From Bacteroidales bacterium (GTDB taxonomy: Bacteria; Bacteroidota; Bacteroidia; Bacteroidales; JAADJA01), in contig DAOVYU010000011.1 of NCBI GenBank assembly GCA_030635465.1, positions 1 through 11,250 of the forward strand: DNA of 11,250 nucleotides, in the 5' to 3' direction. Position 1 is the stretch's first letter; the number at the start of each line of letters is the position of its first letter. The notes beneath the pieces were generated by a model that saw only the letters and a program-made list of their open reading frames with translations, ran no database searches and was not told the DNA's origin. The position numbers and the translations under genes are program-made. Below are positions 1-7,876 of the stretch, piece by piece.

Positions 1-17
1 GGGTTGGATTTAAACTG

Positions 18-36
18 GTAATTAATAAATAATTAC
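18..36 (-). terminator. Weak AT-only inverted repeat after the last gene
   Basis: The seven-base arms GTAATTA (18-24) and TAATTAC (30-36) are perfect inverted complements around a five-base loop, starting two bases after the TGA stop of the short CotH gene. The stem has only one G-C pair and no U-tract follows on the minus strand, so it is at best a weak terminator or 3'-end structure. The window ends too soon to see a better one. Confidence 0.25.
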
Positions 37-37
37 A

Positions 38-2350
38 TCAATTTTTTATAACTTTCTTGATATATCGATTTTGTTGATCCCAGATTATTAAGGAATAAAC
101 CCCTGTAGATAGGTTTGATACATCAATTTCTTCATAAAAGCTATTACAATTATTTCTCCTTATAATAGAAGAGCCGGTCATATTATAAATCTCCCATTTA
201 ACTATTTCTTTTGTAGAATAAACATATAATGTCTTTTTGGTCGGATTAGGAAGAACTTTTACAATTTGTATGGCAGGATTTGCAGGCGTACTACTATCAC
301 ATGGAATATCAAGGTTTTCAACATCGAAATATTCTTCAAGGTGGGCTTTCAAAAAACACGGGCGCAATTCCAGAAACTCTTTAATATCATTTAATGCCTC
401 TCTCCATTCATAGATATTATTTAATATTCCCCATCTAAAAATGGTATGCTCAACTTCATTTTCAAAGAGAGATTCCCACTTATCAACAAATGGAATTGTA
501 TTTTCAGGACTAAAATCATTGTTTAACAAAAAAACAAACCTGGATAAAAACTGGTCAGAGAATTCATCGTTTTGAAGCATTGCTTTAAATAGCTGGGTTG
601 ACCATGGTGGATTAATAGGGTCTAAAGTATCGCCTGTTGCACGAAGCAAACTATTATGTTCGGCAGATTTCAAGGTGGCATCCAGATCATATAAAAACCA
701 TCTCCATTTTTGATTCTCCCCTTTTTTCCTCCACTTTGTATAATTGTTTCCCGGCCAATCTCCATTCTGAACAAAGATTTCAGTAATATAATAATCAATA
801 TAAGCCGGAATATCAATCATCGTTTTAACTACATTATAATTCTCCGGAAAAGACAGGTCATTATTTTCAGTGAAGTCTAAAAGGGCAGAATGCTCAATAA
901 GATCACCAGCTTCAGCAACCCCCCATAATTCAACAATGTCAACACTATCAGTATCGATTTCAAAATGTTGCTTTAAATAATACTCGTCCTGTTTCTCTCT
1001 TAAATTCTGGACTCCCCAATACTCACCATTTATAAAAGTAATAACGGGCTGCCATTGCTGATAGTAAACATTTAAGTCTTTGGCCATATCCTGCACTATT
1101 TCATCTCTGATTATACTTCCCATGTGAGCAGAATATATTGATCTAGAAATAATTCTTTTGTAATCCGAAAAGGGCCGTTCTTCAAAGAAATGATAATGTA
1201 TTTTTTCGCTACCATCATAAATATTTCTTGGATAAAACTGCAATGCTTTTTGAGGAGCAGCTCTTGTTATATTTCCATGAATACGAATGCCTAAATCTTG
1301 TTCATATAGTAAGTCTCCTATTTCTGAGAAGTATTCGATTGTGCTTTTTCGTTCCCATTCAATTCCTCTTTCACTATAATTTCCTGATTTAATTACTCCT
1401 TCTATATATCTTTTTCCCGACACATAAATTCCAGTATCATAACCAAAAAGAGAGATGCTATCAGTAACAATGGATAACACGGGTAAAGAAAATCTTTCTG
1501 CTATATCGGATCCTAAAAAATAGGTATTCGTATTTGTATTACACAGGGCCTGATTATTATCAAAGATCCTGGCTCTGATTATGACATGTTTTTCAACATT
1601 TTCACCTGGTGTTTGCCATGTATAATAAAAAGAATTATTCTCAGGAGTGGTAGGAATGTAAGCATAAGTAGCTGTTTCATTTTGAATTTCAACAAGTGCA
1701 AGGGGCTCCTCATAAGTAAATGTGTATGAAGAATCAGGACTTGGTTCATTGCCATTTAATGTAAAATAAATTTGACCGTTTCCACTTTGCGAATAAATAG
1801 ACAATTCAATATTTGAATCGTAAAATCCAGCATTATGTGAAAATAATACTTCATTTAATTCAAAACTATTGCTGTTTGAAAATCCAGGACTGGAAATATA
1901 AAAATATGTTTTTTCTTCACTTCCATCTTCTATTCTGCCATATGAAATATTATTACTTAAACTAACTGAGGAATACTGATCAATAATATCTTCATTTTCA
2001 TCTGATAAGATAACAGGTTCTACCGATGAGTTCAATTTAAAACTTGCATGCAAATAAAAAGACAGGGTATCTCTGCCACTACAAAAAACTAAAATAAAAT
2101 CATTTGGAAAAATTGTCGTATCAGGAAATTGCCATTTATCAATGTCGTCTTCATCATCAGATAAACTCCATTGATTTAAATTAATTGCTTGTGAAGAATT
2201 GTTATACAACTCTATCCAATCAGTGTATTCTCCAAAATCATCTTCTACTGCACTACCATTGCAAGTCATCACTTCGTTTATTACAATATTTTGAGCAAAG
2301 CCAATATTGAAACTCAGAATAAACAATATGAGGATTTGACCTTTTGTCAT
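38..2350 (-). CDS. Secreted CotH-family protein with lamin-tail and T9SS sorting domains
   Basis: A complete 770-residue protein with an ATG start one base after the upstream stop. A signal peptide (1-20, MTKGQILI...GFAQ) is followed by a lamin-tail domain (about 21-135, VINEVM, TDWIELYNN at 43-51, KWQFPD) and a chitobiase-C-like domain (about 165-280, IYFTLNGNEPSPDS). The CotH kinase-like domain (about 325-675) shows IRIHGN, PQKAL with Lys368, RD at 415-416, NGEYWGVQNLREK (441-453), NGDWPGNN (529-536, Asp531) and WRWFLYDLD (549-557, Asp555 and Asp557). It closes with the typical helix-rich CotH end (LRPCFLKAHLEEYF region). A T9SS type A tail (about 696-770, VLPNP, TGVYSLII, KKVIKN) ends it. 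It is a shorter paralog of the upstream gene, without the InlB-like and beta-helix parts. The presumed catalytic and metal-binding aspartates are present, so an active extracellular kinase or related phosphotransferase is possible. Its substrate and its ATP source outside the cell are unknown. It is the last gene of the visible operon. Confidence 0.87.
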   Translation of the reverse strand: MTKGQILILFILSFNIGFAQNIVINEVMTCNGSAVEDDFGEYTDWIELYNNSSQAINLNQWSLSDDEDDIDKWQFPDTTIFPNDFILVFCSGRDTLSFYLHASFKLNSSVEPVILSDENEDIIDQYSSVSLSNNISYGRIEDGSEEKTYFYISSPGFSNSNSFELNEVLFSHNAGFYDSNIELSIYSQSGNGQIYFTLNGNEPSPDSSYTFTYEEPLALVEIQNETATYAYIPTTPENNSFYYTWQTPGENVEKHVIIRARIFDNNQALCNTNTNTYFLGSDIAERFSLPVLSIVTDSISLFGYDTGIYVSGKRYIEGVIKSGNYSERGIEWERKSTIEYFSEIGDLLYEQDLGIRIHGNITRAAPQKALQFYPRNIYDGSEKIHYHFFEERPFSDYKRIISRSIYSAHMGSIIRDEIVQDMAKDLNVYYQQWQPVITFINGEYWGVQNLREKQDEYYLKQHFEIDTDSVDIVELWGVAEAGDLIEHSALLDFTENNDLSFPENYNVVKTMIDIPAYIDYYITEIFVQNGDWPGNNYTKWRKKGENQKWRWFLYDLDATLKSAEHNSLLRATGDTLDPINPPWSTQLFKAMLQNDEFSDQFLSRFVFLLNNDFSPENTIPFVDKWESLFENEVEHTIFRWGILNNIYEWREALNDIKEFLELRPCFLKAHLEEYFDVENLDIPCDSSTPANPAIQIVKVLPNPTKKTLYVYSTKEIVKWEIYNMTGSSIIRRNNCNSFYEEIDVSNLSTGVYSLIIWDQQNRYIKKVIKN

Positions 2351-2354
2351 CTTA
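2348..2354 (-). promoter_or_regulatory. Stop-start junction, probable translational coupling
   Basis: Read on the minus strand, the stop TAA of the long CotH gene is followed by a single G and then the ATG of the short CotH gene (TAAGATG). No purine-rich Shine-Dalgarno sequence is evident just upstream. With a one-base gap, re-initiation by ribosomes finishing the upstream gene is the simplest way to start the second. Confidence 0.5.
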
Positions 2355-5300
2355 TTTGGAAATCAATTTCATACTATATTTATTGCCCTCTGTATCTGAA
2401 ACCAAAATGAACAATAATCCCTTTGAATCAGTTTCTAAATAGTAAGTATTTTCACTTATATTATTTCTCGAATAAACATTTTCGCCCAACAGATTATATA
2501 GCTTGATACTTTGAATTAAATTATTTCCATCAAGTCGAACTACCAGTTTGTTACTAAATGGATTTGGATATATAGAAATAGATTTGTCAAATTCCTGGAC
2601 GGTGTTATTTTGGTTGTAAAAGAGTGCACCGATATCAGCCCTCGTACCATCCGGATCAGGGAAGGTTAGCACATCACCAGCATCGATACATGGAGAATAT
2701 TCAAGTAAATGAAAATCATCATTCAAGGGATTAACAAAATGGGGATTATCATAAATATTTCCCAGTCCTGCATGCAATATTTTATCAGATAATGAATATG
2801 TGATTTCTATTTGAGAATTTGACTGCAATTCATAATCCAAAAAACATTGCGAAAAAATGGTATTGATAACATTTGCCGAGCCTCCCGAATTTGGCGTGTT
2901 GTCATAATGGTAACATTTTATACCTATTTCGTTATCATACAGGGTATTATTAATAATTGTCGCCATGGCATCTGTATGAACCTGAATACCTCCTTTACAA
3001 TGTGCAATTATATTTCTGCTTATTGTTGCTATTGATCCCTCTCCAATTGAAAATCCCATGCTTTCACAATTAAAAGCCTGGTTTTGCTCAATAAAAATAT
3101 CAGTCGAGCCATCTCCTATATCAATACAATCATCAGTTACATCATAAAATATATTACCCATAAACCTTCCGGAAGAAACTCCATCACAGTCAATACAATC
3201 TCTTTTGTTATTGTCCGGATTACAATAAAATACATTGTCAGTAAATTCAACGTTTGCCCCAGTTCCTGATATCAAATCGTTAACATCCAGTTCAGACTCA
3301 TAAAAAGTACAATTTTCTATTAAAATATTTCCACCATTTGCAAATGAAATTGCTTTTTCGCCTGCATATATGGTTGCATATTTAATACTGACATTCCCAT
3401 TATCCGATCTGATGTATTTCCAATACTTTCCAATTTCTCCCTGAATAGTTATCGGATCATTTTCTGTTCCCAGAAAATCAATGCTACCATAAACTTCGAG
3501 TTTAACATTTTCGCCAAAGAAAATTTCCACACCGGGCTCACAATATAATGTGGCTCCAATTTCGACAGTTATATCATTATCAAAATAATATGGTGAGCAA
3601 ACTTTCAGCAATATGGCATCTTCAGTAATTATTTGAGGAATATCACAATCAGCTTCAAATCTGGCATTAATCATTTGATCTGAATTAAATGTATATGTGA
3701 TTGAATCACTGGTAGAAATATTTTCCCAATCGACAAAATGATAGCCGAGGTTTGGTTTTGCAACAAGCTTTACCGGAATTCCTTTAAAGTACGTATGAAT
3801 AAAATTATTGTAAGGAATTAAAACATCTTCAATATAAACTTCACCTCCCTGGGGAATTGCTTTTTTCAAATGAACAGAAATCTGTCCTGATAAATTGTAC
3901 ATACTATCCAATCGATACAGTAAAGTATCCTTTCTGTATTGAGCAAAGTTTTTCATTAAATATACTTCGCTATTCCATGATTCCATTGATTGTACTCCTC
4001 CATAAGGTGCCCATTTTTCAATATGAAATGGCATTTCCTGTTCAATATTAGATTGTAAAGAATCAATCAGGTCATCAATATAACATTTACGAAAAGTGAC
4101 ATTGATGTGTGAACAGGTTTGTTGCAAAAAATGATTTCTGTAATTGATATTTTCAAGCAATTTTTTCAAAATAGGATCAGCATCATAGACGATTAAAAAC
4201 ATTTGTCTTCCAATATCTATATAAGCACGATCTGTGTCATACAAAAGCCATTTAAATCCATCTATTTTATTATTTTCTCTCCATGCTTTAATGTTGTGCT
4301 TAAAACTAACATTGGCCATATAAATTTGTGAAATTATATAGCTGGTATAATTATTAATGTCTAAATAATCGCTAACACCTGCAAAGACAATTTCATCAGT
4401 CATATCGTTGGTGTTCAGGTAGTCTAACATTTCAAAATATTTCTCATTAGTCCCTGCAAGTACCTCAACATACAGTCCGTAATAATTCAATTTTAACATG
4501 TCCAGGCTATCCTTATCAACTCCATGATTGTTTTTCAAAAAGTCTTCGTTGTATTTTTCACGCATATTAAAAATCCCGAAGTACTCACCATTTATATACA
4601 GTACAGTAGGTTGATAGGCCTGGTAATCAATCTGCAATTTTTCCTGTACAATTGAATGAACAAAACCATCCCTGAACATTGTTTTCGTCCAGTCGTCACT
4701 CGAACTGCGTAAAATAAAAGAATCAAAAACAGAAATTTCTTTTCCATCAAATATTTGATATTGTATTTCATTATCTGCAAAAACAGCAAAAGATTTCTGT
4801 GGAAGCAAATATGCTGTATTGCCGAAAAGTCTTATTTCATTATTTGTTTCAAATTTTAAAGTATTGCTTTTAAAGTATTGAATTTTAGAGGATCTTTCCC
4901 ATAAAGTTCTTTTTGCAATCTCAAAATCATTAAAGATTCCAATACTATCGCTCCATAAAAAATCAGGATTAATAATTAATGAAATAACAGGAAGCTGTTT
5001 ATCATTTCCAACAAAATAGGAGTGTGATACTTCCTTACTGGGCAAAACTTCACCATATGTTTTCGCTCTTATTACTGTATTTTCTGTTAGAAGAACTGGA
5101 TCTGTATAAATTGTTGAATTTTCATTCGGAAAACCTCCATCTGTAGTGTAGCACACCTGTTCACCTGGCAAAATATCTACAAATATTAATTCCGTATTGG
5201 CTATATAAAATCCTGAAGGTAAAGATAATGAAGGTGGGGATGCTCTTTCATCAGAGTAACAGGCTGTTGTTGTATTTTCCGCTTGAGGTGTAGGCTGAGA

Positions 5301-5741
5301 GAAGTAAGCTAATCCAGCTGGTGCTTTTCCATAAGAGATATCTCCATGCTGATCAGGATATGCTATCAGATCAATCAAGTTTGTGTCAATATCATACAAA
5401 GCAACCCATTCATTATTTGAACTTAATTTAAAATTTGTGTGATAATTCTCAATCAAAGTATCTGCATCATCAGCCCAAACAATCAAATATTCATTTGCAT
5501 TAATTATTGTATTGGCAGGAAACCGCCATTTAGATTTATTTATAGTATCGTCAGTTAAAAAACACCCTGAAATATCCACTGTGTTTTCTTCATTATTGAA
5601 TAGTTCAATCCAATCAGAAAACTGCATAAAATCATCATCGGTGAGGATATTGCTATTCTTTGCACAAAATTCATTGATAACAATGTTTTGCGAAAACCCT
5701 GATATTGAAAACAGGAAGAATATGAAGAATAATTGTTTCAC
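2352..5741 (-). CDS. Large secreted CotH-family protein with lamin-tail, beta-helix and T9SS sorting domains
   Basis: A complete 1129-residue mosaic protein. It starts at GTG with a signal peptide (1-18, MKQLFFIF...GFSQ); an in-frame TAA lies just upstream, so no earlier start exists. In order: lamin-tail domain (about 19-140, VINE, SDWIELFNN at 42-50, KWRFP); chitobiase/hexosaminidase C-terminal-like domain (about 168-243, CYTTDGGFP); CotH kinase-like domain (about 275-610, PQKSF with Lys316, LRSSSDDW at 344-351, FRD, NGEYFG, REK, YDTD at 501-504); InlB B-repeat-like domain (about 618-698, GYHFVDW); right-handed beta-helix (about 700-1010) ending SPCIDAGD...DGTRADIGA; and a T9SS type A tail (about 1053-1129, IYPNPF). 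Family knowledge: Bacillus CotH phosphorylates spore-coat proteins. The aspartate found in the NxDWPxxN motif of the paralog is Ser479 here, so activity is doubtful. The beta-helix suggests binding or processing of polysaccharide, or simply a stalk. The next gene starts one base after its stop. Confidence 0.88.
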   Translation of the reverse strand: MKQLFFIFFLFSISGFSQNIVINEFCAKNSNILTDDDFMQFSDWIELFNNEENTVDISGCFLTDDTINKSKWRFPANTIINANEYLIVWADDADTLIENYHTNFKLSSNNEWVALYDIDTNLIDLIAYPDQHGDISYGKAPAGLAYFSQPTPQAENTTTACYSDERASPPSLSLPSGFYIANTELIFVDILPGEQVCYTTDGGFPNENSTIYTDPVLLTENTVIRAKTYGEVLPSKEVSHSYFVGNDKQLPVISLIINPDFLWSDSIGIFNDFEIAKRTLWERSSKIQYFKSNTLKFETNNEIRLFGNTAYLLPQKSFAVFADNEIQYQIFDGKEISVFDSFILRSSSDDWTKTMFRDGFVHSIVQEKLQIDYQAYQPTVLYINGEYFGIFNMREKYNEDFLKNNHGVDKDSLDMLKLNYYGLYVEVLAGTNEKYFEMLDYLNTNDMTDEIVFAGVSDYLDINNYTSYIISQIYMANVSFKHNIKAWRENNKIDGFKWLLYDTDRAYIDIGRQMFLIVYDADPILKKLLENINYRNHFLQQTCSHINVTFRKCYIDDLIDSLQSNIEQEMPFHIEKWAPYGGVQSMESWNSEVYLMKNFAQYRKDTLLYRLDSMYNLSGQISVHLKKAIPQGGEVYIEDVLIPYNNFIHTYFKGIPVKLVAKPNLGYHFVDWENISTSDSITYTFNSDQMINARFEADCDIPQIITEDAILLKVCSPYYFDNDITVEIGATLYCEPGVEIFFGENVKLEVYGSIDFLGTENDPITIQGEIGKYWKYIRSDNGNVSIKYATIYAGEKAISFANGGNILIENCTFYESELDVNDLISGTGANVEFTDNVFYCNPDNNKRDCIDCDGVSSGRFMGNIFYDVTDDCIDIGDGSTDIFIEQNQAFNCESMGFSIGEGSIATISRNIIAHCKGGIQVHTDAMATIINNTLYDNEIGIKCYHYDNTPNSGGSANVINTIFSQCFLDYELQSNSQIEITYSLSDKILHAGLGNIYDNPHFVNPLNDDFHLLEYSPCIDAGDVLTFPDPDGTRADIGALFYNQNNTVQEFDKSISIYPNPFSNKLVVRLDGNNLIQSIKLYNLLGENVYSRNNISENTYYLETDSKGLLFILVSDTEGNKYSMKLISK
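2712..3644 (-). other. Region encoding a right-handed parallel beta-helix
   Basis: Residues about 700-1010 of the long CotH protein show the repeating pattern of a parallel beta-helix (I..N.F / I..N.I / I.NNTLY.N). The clearest part is residues 848-941, where coils of 22-24 residues start at DCID (848), DCID (871), MGFSIGEGS (895), GIQV (918) and GIKC (940). The region ends with the SPCIDAGD...ADIGA closing motif common to secreted beta-helix proteins. In known families this fold serves as a polysaccharide lyase or hydrolase scaffold or as an adhesive rod; no catalytic set is identifiable here. Confidence 0.75.
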
Positions 5742-5753
5742 CGTATAATATTA
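5739..5753 (-). promoter_or_regulatory. Nine-base junction with a GTG start
   Basis: On the minus strand the sequence runs TAA (stop of ASST copy 3), tattatacg, GTG. The GTG is the only start that keeps the signal peptide MKQLFFIFF, because the next in-frame codon upstream of the spacer is the TAA itself. The spacer is AT-rich and has no Shine-Dalgarno match, which fits Bacteroidota initiation. Confidence 0.5.
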
Positions 5754-7871
5754 GTTTTTTATGATTTTATAAAATTGATTACCAGTACCATACTGTTCTG
5801 TCAAATGTACAAAATAAACCCCAGAAGGTAGATGTTCAAGGTTTAGTTCTATACTATAAGCATTATCAATTGTTTGTTGGATAACACATCCTCCATAAAC
5901 ATCATACAACTTGACAGTACCACTGAAATTCTTTTGGGGAAACTCAATAATTAAATCTTTATCTGCAGGATTTGGATAAATAATCACTTTAGTAGCTTCA
6001 ATCAAATCACCATATCCTTGTCCTTCGGTTGCATTTCCAACCAGATATATTTGTTGAGCAATCCGCTGAACAAGTGTATCAGTGTTTATGTCGCTATTGA
6101 TTGTTAAAACATCACTATATGTACCTGCGGTATCAGGTTTAAATTTTATATATATGGGCATTGTGCCAGCTGCGGGTACAATTACAGGGAATTCATCAGC
6201 AGAACTGAAAAATGGATTTTTATTATAAATACTTGTTATTTCAATCTCAAATTCGTTGTTATTATAAATTTCAATTTCTTGTATCATTGAGTCAGGCAAA
6301 ATAATTTCAAATTGTAATGAATCAACATCGGTTGAAAAATAATTTGTTTTCCATGGAAAGCGAAAAGCCCGATAGCTTACTCCTTGAAATTCAATTTCCA
6401 TATTAACTTCTCCTTCAGGGGTTATTTCAGTTAATCCAGGATTTCCATTTCCCCAACCAATAACAACTGCGCCATCATTTGTCCATTGGGCACTTCCCAT
6501 GGCACCACCATAAATATCAGGATCATTTCGCAATCGCCTGATCAAAGTTGCTTCGAAATTTTCTTCATCTAGCTCATACTCGAGGGCACTTGAAAATTGA
6601 GGTTCCGGATGCATTGTTCCATTATCAAACAAAGTGAAATTGCCATTTTGTAGTTTCCTGCAATCGTGTTGCATAGTAAATCCAAGTGTATCATTTTGGA
6701 AATCAAACTGGTTTTTCTTACCACCAAACCGCCAAATTATATCACCTGTATTTCTGTGAATTTTGGTAATCTCATCAAGGCTTCGACTTGAAATAAGAAT
6801 TGATGTATCTGATTCTGCTTCAACCGCATTACCATGCACATAATCAACCAGGTAGCTTGTTAGATCAATTTGTGGTCCGGCATCGGTTATTAAAAAATGA
6901 TCCCAGCTACGCCATTGAAATATCACATTTTTATCAGCATCTTGCTCCTGAACAATAAACCCGCACACCATTGCGTTTGGATCTCCTCCCGGAACTACCG
7001 TATCCATTGCATATATCTGCCAATCTTGGCCAAGAACAAACACATGTCCATTTTCAAGTGCCAGGAAATCATGTGCATCGGTTTGAGGGTAGCCATTTCC
7101 CATTTGATAATAATCTATAATCCTGTGAGAACTATCCATTATCATATTTTTGAAACCCCCATCAAGCTCTGTAAATGATAAAAAGCCATTAAGTTGTACT
7201 TTAAAATTATAATTTTGTCCTTCAGCCATGCGATAATAAATTGGGATTCCGCTTGCATCAATAATTATAATATAAGGATCTGTATAGAAAGAATAAGTCC
7301 ATGGAGCTATAAAGTAATATTCACAAAGTGGTGGATTATTTGAAATATTTATATTTATATTTGGAAAACCTTCCGGCAAATTATTCTCATTAGGATTTGC
7401 AACATTCTCTTGCTCTGAAAATTTTTGACTATTTTGAGCAGGACTATCATAATAATTGCACTCAGGGTTAAATCCCTTGGGCTGAATAATTTTTTTGGTA
7501 ATGGTAAATTCAAACTCAACTGGCAGAATATCTTGATTTTTGACTGTTTTTAAACCTCTTAATAACTTAACATAAATTGTTTCACCTAATTGAAATGGAG
7601 TGTTCGGCTTATAAATAAGAGTCTTTAGGTCTGTTGAAAGTATTATTCTTCCTTCAATTTTTTTCCCATCTCGGCTTCTTACTTCTAATAGGGATGATGA
7701 AATGCTTGCCCTATCAAAAGGATTCCCCTGCCTTAAAGCAATATTATTTCCGGGCATTATAAACCTAGAGCCAGGTTTGGGTGAAATATACTTTAAATCA
7801 ACATCAATATGCTGACTTATACAGTTTAAAGAAAGTATAGACATAATTAGAAATAAACTTATTCTATTCAT
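5751..7871 (-). CDS. Secreted arylsulfotransferase-like protein with T9SS sorting domain, copy 3
   Basis: A complete 706-residue paralog of the gene just upstream, with the same domain order. It has a signal peptide (1-20, MNRISLFL...CISQ), an SbsA/Big_5-like Ig domain (about 26-125), and a linker (127-165) that is poorly conserved between the copies. The ASST beta-propeller (about 165-508) is followed by an ASPM-SPD-2-Hydin-like domain (about 525-613) and a T9SS type A tail (about 630-706, IYPNP, SGVYFVHL, YKIIKN). The presumed active-site positions are all kept: His267 (AHDF), His346 (VHGN), Arg363 (SSR) and His402 (QHD). The Cys in the signal region (LSLNC) does not make a convincing lipobox, because Asn sits at -1. 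The ATG lies five bases after the upstream stop, and the gene ends nine bases before the CotH gene. The alternative is a non-enzymatic ASST-fold propeller, but the retained His/Arg set argues against that. Confidence 0.88.
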   Translation of the reverse strand: MNRISLFLIMSILSLNCISQHIDVDLKYISPKPGSRFIMPGNNIALRQGNPFDRASISSSLLEVRSRDGKKIEGRIILSTDLKTLIYKPNTPFQLGETIYVKLLRGLKTVKNQDILPVEFEFTITKKIIQPKGFNPECNYYDSPAQNSQKFSEQENVANPNENNLPEGFPNININISNNPPLCEYYFIAPWTYSFYTDPYIIIIDASGIPIYYRMAEGQNYNFKVQLNGFLSFTELDGGFKNMIMDSSHRIIDYYQMGNGYPQTDAHDFLALENGHVFVLGQDWQIYAMDTVVPGGDPNAMVCGFIVQEQDADKNVIFQWRSWDHFLITDAGPQIDLTSYLVDYVHGNAVEAESDTSILISSRSLDEITKIHRNTGDIIWRFGGKKNQFDFQNDTLGFTMQHDCRKLQNGNFTLFDNGTMHPEPQFSSALEYELDEENFEATLIRRLRNDPDIYGGAMGSAQWTNDGAVVIGWGNGNPGLTEITPEGEVNMEIEFQGVSYRAFRFPWKTNYFSTDVDSLQFEIILPDSMIQEIEIYNNNEFEIEITSIYNKNPFFSSADEFPVIVPAAGTMPIYIKFKPDTAGTYSDVLTINSDINTDTLVQRIAQQIYLVGNATEGQGYGDLIEATKVIIYPNPADKDLIIEFPQKNFSGTVKLYDVYGGCVIQQTIDNAYSIELNLEHLPSGVYFVHLTEQYGTGNQFYKIIKN

Positions 7872-7876
7872 ATCAT

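Larger units (their letters stand above)
38..5741 (-). repeat. Tandem pair of CotH paralogs of unequal length
   Basis: The two neighbours share the N-terminal order of signal peptide, lamin-tail, chitobiase-C-like and CotH domain. Both also have a T9SS tail and a nearly identical mature N-terminus (QNIVINE). The upstream copy carries about 400 extra residues (InlB-like plus beta-helix) between the CotH domain and the sorting tail. Either a beta-helix module was gained there or it was lost from the downstream copy. Confidence 0.75.

Noticed and set aside
1..37. Start of a further gene downstream of the short CotH gene
   Set aside because: Only 37 bases remain. An ATG overlapping the TGA stop is followed immediately by TAA, and no coding signal can be judged.
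3084..3269. Tandem DNA repeat or CRISPR-like periodicity in the beta-helix region
   Set aside because: The periodicity of about 69 bases is at the protein level (23-residue coils). The DNA copies are not near-identical and there are no repeat-spacer units.
4592..4789. Second minus-strand open frame of 65 codons inside the long CotH gene
   Set aside because: It is out of frame within a well-supported coding region (the CotH domain) and shows no recognisable family; its hydrophobic run comes from the AT-rich sequence.
7805..7871. Lipoprotein signal (LSLNC) at the N-terminus of ASST copy 3
   Set aside because: Asn at -1 does not fit a lipobox, and the protein has a T9SS tail and a normal cleavage site after CISQ, like its paralogs.
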